From Pegea sp. RAD2-039 (taxonomy: Eukaryota; Chordata; Thaliacea; Salpida; Salpidae): DNA of 64,000 bases. The stretch spans positions 372,001-436,000 of the forward strand of contig JAQGEQ010000363.1 of the NCBI GenBank assembly GCA_034620365.1, in the 5' to 3' direction. Shown here in pieces: positions 1-12,944 of this stretch. The first letter of the stretch is position 1; each line of letters opens with the position of its first letter. The notes below the pieces were generated by a model. It saw only the letters and a program-made list of their open reading frames with translations. It made no database searches and was not told where the DNA came from. The translations under genes and the position numbers were made by a program.

Positions 1-540
1 AAATACAAATAATAAGAAAATATTTTTTATAGTTTTATTATCAACTGCCGATCTCTTTATTTGTAATTAAAATGTTGATTTAAAGGATAAGTTTCTCGAA
101 TCAAAAAATTAAAAAGCTTCTTAACAATATATAACTTTACAAAACATTAGCTATGTAAATATTGTCAAACATTAAAAGCAAGTAGTTGAAAAAAACAAAT
201 TTAAACTCAATTTATGAAATTTTTAAATGTCACTTAATTCAATTTTTTCAGTAATTAAACTAAAAAGCATTTATTTTCAATTTGGGTTTTTAAATAATCT
301 ATCCTATTACACATAATATATTTGCATAAAAGCAAATAATAAAAAGTTTTCAAAGCAAGGCCTATTTATCCTGTATTTTGAAATATGTAATACGTATTTA
401 ATGATGATTTTACTTGCAAAGGAAATTCAAACTTTCACAAGGTGTTTTGTTAAAATAAAAAAGTATTCAGTTTAGAAAGTTTAGGAAGCCTTTTGTTATA
501 CGCTCGAAAAATGTTCTTTAATTTTTTTGTTATTATTATT
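1..540. other. A+T-rich non-coding stretch
   Basis: No open reading frame, RNA gene or repeat that I can support. The sequence is very A+T-rich and runs up to a LINE-tail repeat. Confidence 0.5.
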
Positions 541-549
541 AAAGATCTA

Positions 550-637
550 ATTTGTGAGAATGTGTGTTAGCGAGAGGTGCTCTCTTTAGGCACCCTCCTT
601 CACATTTATTGTAATAAATAAATAAATAAATTATCTA
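550..637 (+). mobile_element. 5'-truncated LINE 3' tail (copy 1)
   Basis: This short piece matches the 3' end of the LINE at 19.3-20.4 kb (there on the minus strand) and a third copy at 53.77 kb. The shared core begins tgtgagaatgtgtgttag, continues through a small inverted repeat (GGTGC at 576-580, GCACC at 590-594), then a cctccttcacatttatt block, and ends in an (AATA)n microsatellite. A conserved 3' tail ending in a short tandem repeat, with everything upstream missing, is the normal signature of 5'-truncated non-LTR retrotransposition. No coding sequence survives here. Confidence 0.65.
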
Positions 638-1237
638 TTTTTGTTGAATTTAAACTAGATTTATTAAAAATAGTTCAAAATTCTTATTTGTGTAAATTTT
701 GTTGACTAGTTTTGTTCAATATCAACCAAACTCTTTTCAATACAAAGTATTTTTTCAAATAGCTGTTTTAGCCTGCGCGAAAGGGGGTTTCCCGACCCTG
801 TAGAAGTCGACGTAATCATTACAATTTAAAATATCCGATATCTGATTTGTTTATTATTTAATTTTACATTAATTTGATCTGTTTACAATTATTTAGTTTA
901 TCACTTTTATTAATTTATTTCTTTGTTAATTTACTGGTTTTGTATTTATGCTTATTTTTTCAAGGTATTAGCAATTAGAAAGTATTTTATTAATAATAAA
1001 CAACTTACTTAACAATTTACTTAACTTAAACTAAAATCAAAATACTATTTAATTAATATCTAAATTGTTTTTTTTTAGTTAATGAAATATTTATTTTTGA
1101 ATTTTCCTTTTCATTTATTATTGTTTTTTGTTATTAATGTTTATATTGTTTTTAATAACATTATCATCTTTAAAACTAATTATTTTGCAGAATTTATAAA
1201 AAGTCTTAGTTGCTTATTTCTGTAAGCTGATTTAAAT
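638..1237. other. A+T-rich 5' flank of CNIH4
   Basis: No gene seen. A small G+C-richer patch near 770-815 is unexplained. The rest probably holds the promoter and 5' UTR of the gene starting at 1238, but no core promoter element is convincing. Confidence 0.35.
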
Positions 1238-2695
1238 ATGAATGACGGATTTATTTTGATTGTTTCAATTGGAAATACATTTTTCCTCATTTTTCTTTCA
1301 GTATATTTTGTATCCTTCAAATATTTTAAAACAGTTTTTAAAGTATTTAAGCAACTTATTTAAAGTAATGATTAATATTGTATTTAATCTTTATTAGTAG
1401 TTATTTTGATATATAAAATATATTTTCTTGTATTAAAACTTCTTTAAAGATTTTCTTTAACAATAAATTTTTAAGTTGATTACACTTTCTGACCTAGAAT
1501 GTGATTATCTCAATGCTTCCACATGTTGCAAAAGAATGAACAAATACATTGTAGCAGAAGTTGTTTCAGTTTGTCTCAACCTTATTTTTATGATGCTTAA
1601 TAAAAGTTTATTTAAATTTCTTTTTCAACTTCCACTGGCCCTATATTTGATTAACAGGTTTTTTAAATTCTTTTTTGTCTTTATTATGAGATATTAAATA
1701 AGTTTTATGCTCTTTTGTTTTAATGATCATTTAAAAATATCTAAATCAGCTGTAAGTAGCTGTTTTTGTTAAATAAATATTTTATTTGTTTTCATTGATT
1801 ATTATCAATCATAAAACATGATATTTTAAAGCATCAGTATAAATTTAATTTATGAAGTTAATTTTTACGAAGAAAATGTGAATATTTCAACATAAATAGT
1901 TTATCTTTGAATATACTTGAAGACATAGCTAAAAGATTATATATTGTGTAAAATTATATTATTTTTAGACTCAGCTTTTGATCAATTTAGTTTCTATTAT
2001 GTTAGATATTTGTTTATATAATTTATTTATATTTATAAAAGTTTTATAATCAAATCTGTATGAGTAAGACATTAAACCATTTAAAAATAGTAATTAGTTT
2101 CGTATTATATGAAGTATCATTATTCATATGAGTACTATTTTATAGTTAATTTTAGCTGTTAGTAATTCTTTTACTTTATTTTTTAATTTATAATACTTTT
2201 TATAGATATAATGGCAATTTATAAAAGAATTATTTATTTTCTAAACTTGTAGCAATGTTAACTTTGTTAATACATGTTAACTAGTAATTGTTGTTATAGT
2301 ATTACTCATCACTTAAATTCAAGTTTGAGTTGTTTTCATCTAGTAACAAAATCTCATTTAAATCAATCTGATCATGTTTTCTTACTTGGCAGGTATTTAT
2401 CTAAACCTCCTGGAAATTTGGGCTTATATGATCCTACAGAAATACACAACCGTGGATTGCTTAAAAAATATATGAAGCACTCTATGTATAAAATAGCATT
2501 CCATGTGACGACTGTTCTTATTTATCTTTATAGGTATTTGTCAGTGTTTTTATAGCTTATCATTCAATTTATTTGTTTATATAAAATCTTTTCAAAGTTT
2601 CTGTTTTAAACATTTCATGTAAACTTGACTTATATCTTTATATGATGTAATATATATATTTGATTTTTAGTGCAGTGTCTTATCTGATTCACTGA
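1238..2695 (+). CDS. CNIH4: Cornichon family protein CNIH4, 4 exons, 139 aa
   Basis: An ER cargo-receptor-type membrane protein of the cornichon family, which helps load membrane cargo into COPII vesicles. Coding exons are 1238-1309, 1476-1657, 2393-2533 and 2671-2695. Phases match at each junction and give 139 residues, the length I recall for vertebrate CNIH4. Exon 1 encodes a hydrophobic segment ending IFLSVYF, and exon 2 opens with LITLSDLECDYLN. Both are close to CNIH4, as is GLYDPTEIHNRG in exon 3. These features separate it from CNIH1-3, which I recall as longer. Hydrophobic segments fall at about residues 5-24, 50-75 and 115-135. The last exon carries only SAVSYLIH and the stop. A poly(A) signal AATAAA lies at 2882-2887. 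The gene is convergent with WDR26. Confidence 0.93.
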
Positions 2696-2887
2696 AACTT
2701 GGTTCCACTAGAAGTTTGTTTTTTTTTCACATCATATACACAAGCTACCGATCAGTGTTACCTTCAAGTTAAAGTAAAAAAGAAACACTTTTCAGGAGTT
2801 TGGTTTATTTTCTTCTACATGTGTGAATGTGATTTCAGTTTCGGTTGTTTATTGTATTATATATGTCAATCTTACAAAGTTAATAAA

Positions 2888-4553
2888 ATTAGATAGAATT
2901 ATAGTTAAATTTCAATGGAATATTATTTGAATTTAATGATCAATTAATATGATGTAAATGGTTTCTGATAGTTTCACTTCTGTTTTACCTAAACTTATCT
3001 TCTTATCTTGCTATTAACGCTTTAAATTTTTATCTTCTTCTATTTTACTTTGCAGTGAATTTTTTCAATATTTGAAGCCCTTATTATATTCCAAAAAATG
3101 ATTGTAAATAATGGTTTAGAAAATAATTACAAGGAAATTATCTTGTATTAAAACTCTATAACCATTATATGCTATTTCTTGTAATTAATTTTATTAACAA
3201 AATAATTCAACTTTGTATTTTACTAAACATTTGCAATATTAGATTGTCCAAATTATCAATATAACTTAAATTACCGACTTTAGAAACCCTTGGTCTACAA
3301 ACAATCTTATTTTAATGATTTTGGGTCTAATACTTTGAATTCATTTGCTGAAATCTATTCTCTATGAGTAATATCAATTATTAACAAACTTATTTTTAAT
3401 ATTGATTCGTTTATAAGATTTAAATAAAAATTAATGTTTTAATTTGCCTCAATTGCAGTTGATGGATTTTTTACATGTTACTGGTTTATTTGATAATCGA
3501 AGGATTACTTTTTTTAACAAGACTTTATATTTTTGTCTGGTCTAAGTTCTTTATATAAAATACTTTTGCTTATACTAAATGTTTTATTTTAATTTGTTTA
3601 CTGAAACTAAGTTAAGTTGCTATTAGTAGGTTATGATGATTTACAAATTAGTTTTTGAGATCAAAAATAGTTTGAAGAAATTGTGCATGGTTTCCTCATG
3701 TTCTAGTTATGAAAATAAGATTTAATAATATCAAAGTGACATTTTAACAGTTTTTATAACATTATTGAACAACAAAAGTCAGATAAAAGGCATTTGCGGT
3801 TTGTAAAGCTTTCATAAACACTTGAATACTTTTAAATATTGTCTGTTACAAGTTTCTTTAAAGATAGAGAAGCTGTTTTGTTTGTTGATATTTCCATTTG
3901 ATACAGAGAAATGGAACTTTAAAGATTAGAGAAAATATTAGGATTTTAACAAAAATTTGTTGGCAAATTACTCAACTAACAGTTTTTAGCAGAGCTACAA
4001 ATTAAACAAGAAATTTCAAGTTTTATAAACATTATTCAAACTTAATGTAAAAGTGATTGAAACTCCAGAAGTTTGGGTTTTAATGATAATTTCAAATCTT
4101 CCTTTTACAGCTTCATTTGTCTGTAATTTGATGATGATAAAAACTAAAATTGAATTCCTAATTCCTCATAAGCTTCAGTAAAATTGATTGCAGATTCTCT
4201 GCTAATAACTCTAAATAACAAACAGAAAATTTTTCAGATTCTGAAATATTAAAAATGTGATTTATTGTAAATAAGTTTTTATTAATAAGATAATTGGTTT
4301 CACAAACAGACAAATTTTACATTGAAAAAATGGTAATTACATCAATCAATTAACAACATCTTCGAAAACAAATCTGCTATAAAAAGCATAATGTAATCCA
4401 TTTGTAAAGTTGAATAAAAGTGATTGAAGTTTCGTATTGTTAACTAATTATCAGATTTAGAACTGTCGAAATTAACATCAAAGACACCCAAGTTCGACTT
4501 TCTGTTTAAACAACTCTTCGTATATTTCTTAGAAGTAATATTTTCAACTAAAG
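2888..4553. other. A+T-rich intergenic stretch downstream of CNIH4
   Basis: No conserved coding block or RNA gene seen. The region is rich in poly-T and poly-A runs and lies between two convergent genes. Confidence 0.4.
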
Positions 4554-4731
4554 ATGTCATCTTGTATATCAAAACCATCATCAACAACAAACCAAGTCAT
4601 CAAAACTCGAGTAAGTTTTTGAATTTAAAAAGCGTAAACTAGTAAACACGGTAAAATTACAGGAGTACACTTTACCACAAGCTAGTAATAAGCAAATCAA
4701 CGTCTGCTATCATTATAAGCAAAATGATTAA
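4554..4731 (+). CDS. Possible 41-residue two-exon microprotein
   Basis: ATG at 4554 opens an exon of 57 bases ending in a consensus donor (gtaagt at 4611). After a 52-base intron an acceptor ending ttacag leads into 4663-4731, in phase 0, with a stop at 4729-4731. The predicted peptide is serine/threonine-rich at its start (MSSCISKPSSTTNQ) and ends YHYKQND. I recognise no family. In favour are a strong donor, matching phase and an ATG close behind a T-rich leader. Against are the very small size and the lack of any homologue I can name. It may instead be the 5' end of a longer transcript or chance. Confidence 0.3.
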
Positions 4732-5063
4732 GTTAAAAATAATGACAACACACATACATACATAAGAAAATATCTGCTTGATAAAAAGGTTGCACGAAGC
4801 CAACTAGTATGCGCTATCGCCACAACAACAGCCATGCAGTAGGGTTTCGAAGAAGAATAAAAAGAAAAAAAAGAGGAGGCCGAAGGAGAGAGTTACGTGG
4901 ATTTGAGAAAATGTTTGTTAAAACATGAGAGACTACAACTTCCCACAAATCATTCTCTGCTAATACAAAGCTGATCAAGATACTATTAGTAATAGATCAA
5001 GATTGGGTTAAGAGTAATATTATTTAAGGAACTCGACATCCTCACTTCATCCTCAAAGATACA

Positions 5064-8000
5064 TTAAACGGCATCATCTTCTAGTGATTCTATTTCTTGA
5101 TCTTCAAAGATGCCGAGTGATTGATAATCATCTTCATTTTCATCTGATTTTCAGACATTTAGTGAAATCTTACAAGATGGCTTTTTACAAACAAACTTAC
5201 CAGAATCTTTCTCAATTGGACCCCATATTTTGATAGTACAATCATCTGATACACTTGCTAACATTCCATGAAATCTTTTATTCCATGTGACACAGTTGAC
5301 TACTTTGGTATGTCCGCAGAGGGTCTCGACTGCTTCTGATCGTGAACGATGCCAAATGTAAACTTTGTTGTCTGCAACCAAGTAATTGATGAAGCAATTA
5401 GGTAGAAGAGAAGGATTAGAGACCTTCACTTCCACTTGCAATGAAAGAGTCTGAAGCTCCTCCAAAAGTGGAATAAATATGATAAGATCCAATTCTCACG
5501 GACCCCTGAAACTTTCTCAGCATCACTTTATCTTCTAAATCCCACATATGAATTCCCTGAAGATTCAAGGAGCTAAATAAGTAAGTAGAGCAGCAAGGAG
5601 CAATTACCTGTCCCACTAGGTTGACCAGTAACAGTCGACCATCTGATGACAGGGTCATGGACATCACGGGATGGTCCTCTTTAATTCTGGGACAAATTTT
5701 AAATGTTATCTTGGGAAGGGTTTAAGGGAACCACTTACACGTTGTCTTCGCTGTCCTCTTCAAAGTCGTAGTTTCGGACCCTGTACTGGCTGTCAGCAGC
5801 CAGGTAGGTGGAGGAGCCTGGTCGGCAAGCTAGGGACTGGACCCGGACCCCTTCCCAGTTTTGTAGCAGACCTCCGTCCAGATCCTGGTTCAAAGGTGGT
5901 TAAGGGGATATTTAATAAGGTTAAGTGGACACATACGCATTCGTAGAACTGTCCTTTAAGTCCACCAGTCACGAACTTGATGCCATCAGAGGACCAGCAA
6001 CAACAAGCGAGGCTGTCATCGGTAGATTGTGAAAATCTAGTCCTTTCGTTGCCAGTCTGAAAGAGTTGACGATGTTAGAAGGAGGCATCTTCGACCACTA
6101 AGGTTGGTCTGGACCACTAGGGCTTGGTTGGAAAGTTTGAGGATCAAAGTTGAGAACTACATCATTCTCGTGGTTGGTTATAAAATATAATTCTCTCTTC
6201 TCACCTGAGAGTCAAATATAAAAACTTCATGTGAGTCATCGTAACCACAAACAGCTATATGTCTATCGTCAGGGCTCCATTGAAGGAAACCTACACCTCT
6301 AGAATGGCAAGTTAGTTTATGAAGCAGAGAAACTTCATAGGCGACCTGAAAAGATTTTCAATGAGAAGTTGAAAGTGATCTAGAGATGACTTACTTCGTC
6401 AACATTCCAAATAATTACTGTCGAGTCTTTAGAAGCGGTCGCTAGTTGACGACCATTGTTAGAAAACTGACAAAACAAAACTTCGTTTGTATGTTCAGTG
6501 ATGGTTTGTTTGCAGACTGAAGGGAAATTTCGACTGGAAATAAAATTATTCGATTTACAAATGTGATGAAAAAATAGGAAAAAGTCGATGATGACGTCTA
6601 TGTGATAGAAATTGTAATTACCGATGACACACATGGTCTAGTAGTAACGAATATTTTGCCGGCGATGGTGTATCATCTAGATTATGAAAGAGGCATTTAC
6701 TCCTCTGGAAATTAAGAGCTTGACTAAGGAGGGTTTTTAACCTCTTAGGAGGCATCATAACAGACATAGGTAGATACTCTGAGTAAAAAAGTGTTGCTGA
6801 AAATAGTTAAGTTAGATAGCAGATTAATGATAATAAATATTGATGATAAGTTAAGACTTTTAGAGCACAAGCTAGGAGATTACAAGATCAAAGTTTACAG
6901 ATTTTAGAAGATAAATGAGAAGTTAACATTGATATTAGTTGAAAGATGTTGATGAAGCAAGATGTATGAAATGTAAGGACATTTCTTCCAACTCCAACTT
7001 ATAGTAACCAAAAGCGAATATCAATTCAATAATATTTAAATAAATAAGCAATTGATGATTGTTAATCTCACAAACAGAAACTATTTCAGTTGTACCTTGT
7101 AACTTATCTAACAACTGCTTTCTCGAGCTGGCTCCTTTTCCTTTCCAATTAGCAAACCGTAGCAGCTCAGGTTTGCCTTTTAACATCATAAAACTGTAAA
7201 TTGAAACAAAAAGGAGATCAAGTAATGAGGATAAGAAAGTTTAAGCAGAAAATCTGAATATCTTCTATTCACAAACATAAACAAACGTGTTTAAGTTAGC
7301 AGATAGTAAGTTTAAAGCTTTACATGTAATATTATGAAAAACATTACGAAAAGTTTGAGAGAAATTAACACATCAAGTTACTTTTGTTGTAAACAACTAA
7401 GTAGAAGCAACAACAACTTTCATCAACGCCACCACTCACCAAGGAAGCTCATGGAGTCTTTTAAGATAAATATTTAGAGGCTGAATTTCAGTTTGAAGAG
7501 TACTTAGAGCTTCAGAATATAATTTATCTTCAACAAATTCAAGATACTTTTGCTCATATACCAAAAAAAACATTTTCTGATAAAAATAAGTAAAGATTAG
7601 AATAAAGAACTGTTTATAAGGACAAGCACCTTAATCGACTTGCTTTGCTTTACATGTTCCTTCATCTCTGTGAGAGTTTGAACAACATCACCCCATTTGC
7701 CTTGCATAACTTCCTCACGCAAACGAGTAGTCACTGAATGCTCCAGCCTACAGCCTGTTTCATTCATCAGAGCTTCACTTGCTTGACTGTAGATGAAAAC
7801 AAGTTGTTTTATTGATACTGACACTAAATTTAAAACTCAAATGTGTATTTTAAAAGTCATAGACGATTAAGGATACATGATCTAATTAAAATCACTTACA
7901 CCAAACCCATGTCTTGTAATTGTTGTACTACTAATCGAATAACTTCTATGTCTTCAGCAGACAGATTAGTTGGTTTATTTCCACTGATACCATTCACACT

Positions 8001-8177
8001 ATTTGTTCTCAGCACTTCTGATGTAGAAGCACTTCCATTACCGTTACCATTGTTTTTTTCAGCTGATAAATTGTCTGAATGCATGATTTTTGCCCTCTTA
8101 ACAGGGGGAGGGGACGAACCACCCGAAATATGTTGCTGAGATGCCAGTATTGTCTCACAAACGCTTGATGGGTTCAG
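5064..8177 (-). CDS. WDR26: WDR26 homologue (GID/CTLH E3 ligase WD40 subunit), 5' end unresolved
   Basis: Homologue of WDR26/Gid7, a LisH-CTLH-WD40 scaffold of the GID/CTLH ubiquitin ligase. Fourteen coding exons read in order with matching phases: 8177-7900, 7786-7630, 7576-7440, 7193-7096, 6778-6622, 6533-6395, 6345-6205, 6056-5937, 5884-5739, 5686-5608, 5556-5424, 5371-5201 and 5143-5064 (the first may itself be divisible). The LisH motif is DIEVIRLVVQQLQDMGL, followed by GCRLEHS and the CTLH segment (YEQKYLEFVEDK). The WKGKGASSRKQLLDKLQ block and the WD40 repeats follow, with motifs SKDSTVIIWNVD, FVTGGLKGQFYEC, IASGSE and SDDCTIKIWGP. The C-terminus is acidic. The initiator is uncertain: the frame is open upstream to about 8294, and vertebrate WDR26 has a low-complexity N-terminus, as here (SSPPPVKRAK, Asn/Gly/Ser run). 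Confidence 0.93.
5739..5884 (-). other. WDR26: G+C-rich WD40 exon of WDR26
   Basis: This exon encodes DLDGGLLQNWEGVRVQ and continues to FEEDSEDN. It is far richer in G+C than its neighbours, which use A+T-ending codons. The protein still aligns in register with the family, so it is a genuine exon rather than an insertion. Confidence 0.75.
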
Positions 8178-8294
8178 CTTCAAAACGAAACCAAACCAAC
8201 TCAAATAAGAATTATGCTCAAAAATGGAATCTAGAAACTCTTGTAAGATATATTTACACTTTATGTGCAGCACAACTTTTTTATTTATTTTCAA

Positions 8295-11200
8295 ATCCTA
8301 AACAGATTTAAGTAATTGAAAATATGTCATTGATCTAACTTCATTCTAAATTTGAAGTTTTAAATTTATGTTAGTAAATATTAAACAGAAATTATTAAAC
8401 AATAAATCATTAGGTTAACAAATCTATAAAATATAGGGTTTCAACTTTAAAATATATAATTGATTATATCAAAGTATTCTATTCAGACAATTAATTGCAG
8501 AAATATATAAGAGTTAATTTTATTTTAAATAATTTTATGGAATATAATTAAATTTACAATTTTCAAAACTATAAAAAGTTATAACAACTACAATTAGTTA
8601 AGATAAAAAATCATATATTAAAACTTATTTTTCATATTATTTTCAGTTTATAAGCAATTCAATATATTTCATGAAGTATTTAAAGACTATGGACATTAAA
8701 GAGAGCAACACACAAATAAATCTTGTGAATAATCCTTTTTAACTTTATTTTTTATCAAAGATTCTTTTAAATATCAAATATTACCTGAAATCAAACTACA
8801 AAAACAAGTAATTTATAGATATTCAAAAACAAACAATCAAAGTAGCAAAAATAACAAAAATGGCATTCTACAACTTAAACAAAAAGAAACTGATGTAAAT
8901 GACAATTCACAAATTGAATCATCATAATTACCTTTATTCATTTCCCACAAATTCTATCTTTTAGCAAAATCTCAAAGAAAAGTTGAAATAAATAAAGAGA
9001 TATATTTTGAAGTAAAACAAATATAAGCTAAATTAAGTTTAAAAAGTAAACAACAAAAACATTAAATAATTTAAACAAATTCATTAATTGTGATAAACAA
9101 GAAAAATTTCATAAAATATCAATTTAGGCAAGCAAAAAGGATTGCAAAAAGAATTAGATAAACAAATCTTAATATCTCTTTTAATGTTTTACTATCAAAT
9201 ATACTTTAGAATACTTTCAGCTATATATTTGAAAGTAAAATAATTATATCTTTAAATATTTGTCTTAAATAAACAATCATTAACATGTTTTGAAAATTCT
9301 ATTTAATCTTCTAAAATAAAAAAGTTATTAGAAACTATATGAAAAGAATAAAACAGCCAAAAAATTACATACTTTATCATTTACACCAGTTTTTAATCAT
9401 AATTGAAAAGTAAAAAAAAGATTTATTATTTTTATGTAAGAAAAGCAAAAATATAAACCGATTATAATAATCAAACTATAATAATACCATTAAAAAATTA
9501 TATGACAATAAGCTACTTAAATAGTTTCAAAATATAAAATAAACTTTCTGTGAAACACAATTTTCTATATAAGATTAATTATGAAATTCATTAACAAGAA
9601 AAAAATGTGCTTTTATTTCAACTGTAAAGCGCAGATATAAGAGACAAAAAAAACAATATGCAGAAAACAACATTCAACACATAGTTCAGAGCTGTAATAA
9701 AACATATGTAAGTTACAGTGAATGAAATAGAAACTTCCAGAAGTTTATAGATATCAGATTAATACCAAAAGTCTTGTTAACATTAGGAAAGGACTAGCAG
9801 CAACTTTAAGAATTGTTATGATAAATGGAGACGAGGTACTTCACGCTTCACCGAGCATTAAGCAAATTATAAGCACATCTAACAAACAAGTTGTCAGCTG
9901 ATTACAGGATTTTAAGAATTGTAATTTAAAGAAGTCAACAATAAGATAGAGAATAAACGCTTATTAAGTATATTTACTAAAATATAAATGTTTTTAAATT
10001 TGTGTAAGAATTATGAATGAGTATTTACAAAAGTTTAACTGGTCGCAAAAAAACATTATAAAAGCTTTCAGTTGACAATTATGTTTTAACTGATATTCTT
10101 TTGATAGAAACAATTTTTTTGACTTATCATTAAAGACTTTTTAGGAAAATTAGAAATATAAGACGAAGATATATAATTTATATATAAATATTTAAATTCA
10201 AAAGAATTTTCAAACAGTCAAATGTCATTATTAAACAAATCTTGAAATGATTCAAAGTAAAAGCCTTATATAGTGTTGCTGATTGTATAGTAAAGACGTT
10301 TAGTAAAACTAGAATAACCCGTTTATTTAAGCAACTATACATAGTAGCAGAAATATATTTTAAAAGTTACAATAAAACCTCAAATATAAATCAGGATGAA
10401 TCAAAAAAAGGTTATAGTGCCAAACTATTTAACTAATACTTGAAAATTGATTTTAAGAAAAATTCAAAAATCAAGTCAGTATTAGAATGTGCATAGACAG
10501 CCGACAACCAATGAAAAAAAACCTTAAATAATAAACTTCTTATGAATTATGGAAAAGGAAACTATTTTTTAGAATTGGTATTTTATTGTAGTTTATTAGC
10601 ACTTCTTTAAAATAAATGATCTTTGTAAGAGATTAAAAATATTGCCACTGATACCAAAGATACCAAAGCAGATACTACTACAAGACTGCGACCGAAGCAC
10701 CTAAAACTTAGGAAAAAGCAACTTAACTTACTAATTTTAACTTTTTGTAATGAATAATTGAAAATCAGACCTTAAAAATATTGATCAGAACTAAAATGTC
10801 GAATATTTTTACAAAGTTTAATTTCAAATTGTAAAGCAATCAACTTAAAATCAAACTACAATTTATAATAAAAGTATTTTTACTAAATGCTAACTAAACA
10901 TTATCTAAAAAAAATTTTTTTAAATATATTTATAAGCTCCTAAGAAAACAAGAAAATATAATATTGCCTAATACTTGTTAGTGTTTTACTTTATGATCAT
11001 TATTAGTAATTGCAAAAATTTTAATTTTTAGTAAAAAGTGAAAAGCTTTTTTTCTTAGATGATGACTTAAAGAATAGAGATGGCCTGAAAATTAGAGCCA
11101 ATGAGATTATACTTTTTTATGAGTTCTTTTTTAAGCTCACCCAAAGAATAGCTTTACAAATTAAACCCAAAATTTAATACCTTCAACAACATAGTAAGCA

Positions 11201-11779
11201 TCAAAATATTATCTGATAAATAACTGTTGATTTTCAGGTCAAGATATGTTACTATAAAAGTTTGTGTTGATAAGAAATTCACCTTTTATCAATTTACATA
11301 ACAATAAAGTAGTTTGATAGATGTTTATCAGTAAATTGAAAAGTTTACATCAATTACATAATCATAAGTCAAAAGTTTGGAAAGATAGATGACTAGTTTA
11401 AGGATTAACACTCAATTTTCTATATAAAATTTGATGAAAGTGACAAAAGTTGTAAAGTTTTGGAATAATTTTTAAAGAAAGAATTGGTGATTAAAAATAA
11501 GTTTTAAGCAGTTGTAGATTATTTATTAACAAAAACTAATCGTGATAAACTAATTAAAAGTAAACTTACAAAATAAAATTAAGTTATTGACTCAACTTTA
11601 GACGTGATACAATAAAGAACTGTCTATGACGTAACACTTGCACTTGTAACATCTGATCTAACTAAAAAAATTCAGTAATTCTCATACAGTGAACTGACTT
11701 ATTTGATTAGCTCTCGAATTTCAGTAAACTTTGATTGATAACTTTATTTACAAGTTAACTTTATTCTCGAACGAGTAAA
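8295..11779. other. A+T-rich intergenic stretch between divergent genes
   Basis: About 3.5 kb with no open frame above 60 codons and no family match. It should hold the 5' end and promoter of WDR26 (minus) and the promoter of the orphan gene at 11780 (plus), neither of which I could pin to a motif. Confidence 0.4.
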
Positions 11780-12944
11780 ATGCTGAGTAAATCACTACAA
11801 TCTCTTAGAACTTGGGTTGCAATCTTTTTTATGACTGCTCCTATTTCTTACTTTTGTACTCCGCCTGAAGCTGCGGAAGTAACTACAAACTGGCAATTGG
11901 TGAAATCAATAAGCGATTATGTTTATAAAAAAGAACCAGAAAAAAGCTGCATTGAATTAATACAAAATTTAGAAATGAAGAAGTTATTTGAAAAGCTTAG
12001 CAGTAAAATTAATGAGTTTATAGAAAACTTTGATGTCAAACAACTTCAAGAAAATGAATTGATTATACAAATACTATTCTCAGCTGCTGTAGTTGGGCTA
12101 AGCATCATTTTAATAAAGCGTTTCTTCAAACGGTAATTATTCATATTTACTTTTAAATTACTAAAATATTTCAGTAGATATTCTTAAACAGATATTTAAT
12201 CTTTTTTATTATAATTTATATTTTTGAAAATTATTAACCAGAGTCTAAAACTTAAAGAAGATTGTTGATTTATTTAGTAGCTATTATTATTTTTTAATTT
12301 TTAAAGAACTGATTAACAACTAAATAATTAACAACAGGTCAATAAAAACAATGATTAAGAAGATGCTTATAACCGTTTTTATAAAAACTCTTCGATATAT
12401 AAAAAATTGCTGTGATTATAAACAAAATGAAGTAAGATTGGTTTAAAAAATATTTTCACAATAATTTAAACATTGTATATGTCAATTAATCTATATTCTA
12501 TATATATAAAGTTCTTTATACAGATAAAGTCTTATATATCTAGAACAATCTTTGAGTTTCTATTTCAGAAAAGACAAAAATGTTTAGAAATACTGAAAGA
12601 AGTTGAAAATAAAATTATAGAATGTCAAATTCAAGTAAAAACATGTGAAGATATTATTAGTAAAAACGATTTTCTTCAAACATCTGTAAGTATTTAATAA
12701 AACTTTCAAAGCTTACGAGTCTGTTAACAGAATGAAGGAGATTTGGTTAAGAAAATGTTAGATGTTCAACTTGCAAAAGTTACCAATAATCTTGATGAGG
12801 TTAGTGGTATGGATTCAAAAATTGGATCTTTACTGGAAGTAAGTGGCTTCAAATTTTGATTAAATAACTTTTATATAAATATAAAAAAAACTTTTTACAA
12901 GAATTTATTTATTTAAAACAACTTGTTTTTTGTTTTAGGATTAG
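11780..12944 (+). CDS. Orphan membrane-anchored coiled-coil protein, 5 exons, 225 aa
   Basis: Five exons (11780-12132, 12338-12431, 12569-12685, 12731-12838, 12939-12944) join with consistent phases into 225 residues. The N-terminus has a hydrophobic stretch (WVAIFFMTAPISYF, residues about 12-26). A helical region follows, then a clear transmembrane segment (IIQILFSAAVVGLSIILI, about 96-113) and a basic flank KRFFKRS. The C-terminal half is charged and heptad-like (EILKEVENKIIECQIQVK), ending KIGSLLED. The first exon also reads to a stop directly after the donor at 12133, so an unspliced 118-residue tail-anchored form would be possible. I recognise no family. The arrangement suggests an organelle-membrane protein with a cytosolic or intermembrane coiled coil, which is inference. 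Confidence 0.6.

Noticed and set aside
2699..2896. 65-codon frame just after CNIH4
   Set aside because: It lies in the 3' UTR of CNIH4, up to the poly(A) signal, and encodes a Phe/Cys-rich sequence typical of T-rich DNA.
11780..12136. 118-aa single-exon gene on its own
   Set aside because: A donor sits just before the stop and joins in phase to four further exons, so I prefer the 225-residue model; the short form is kept only as an alternative.
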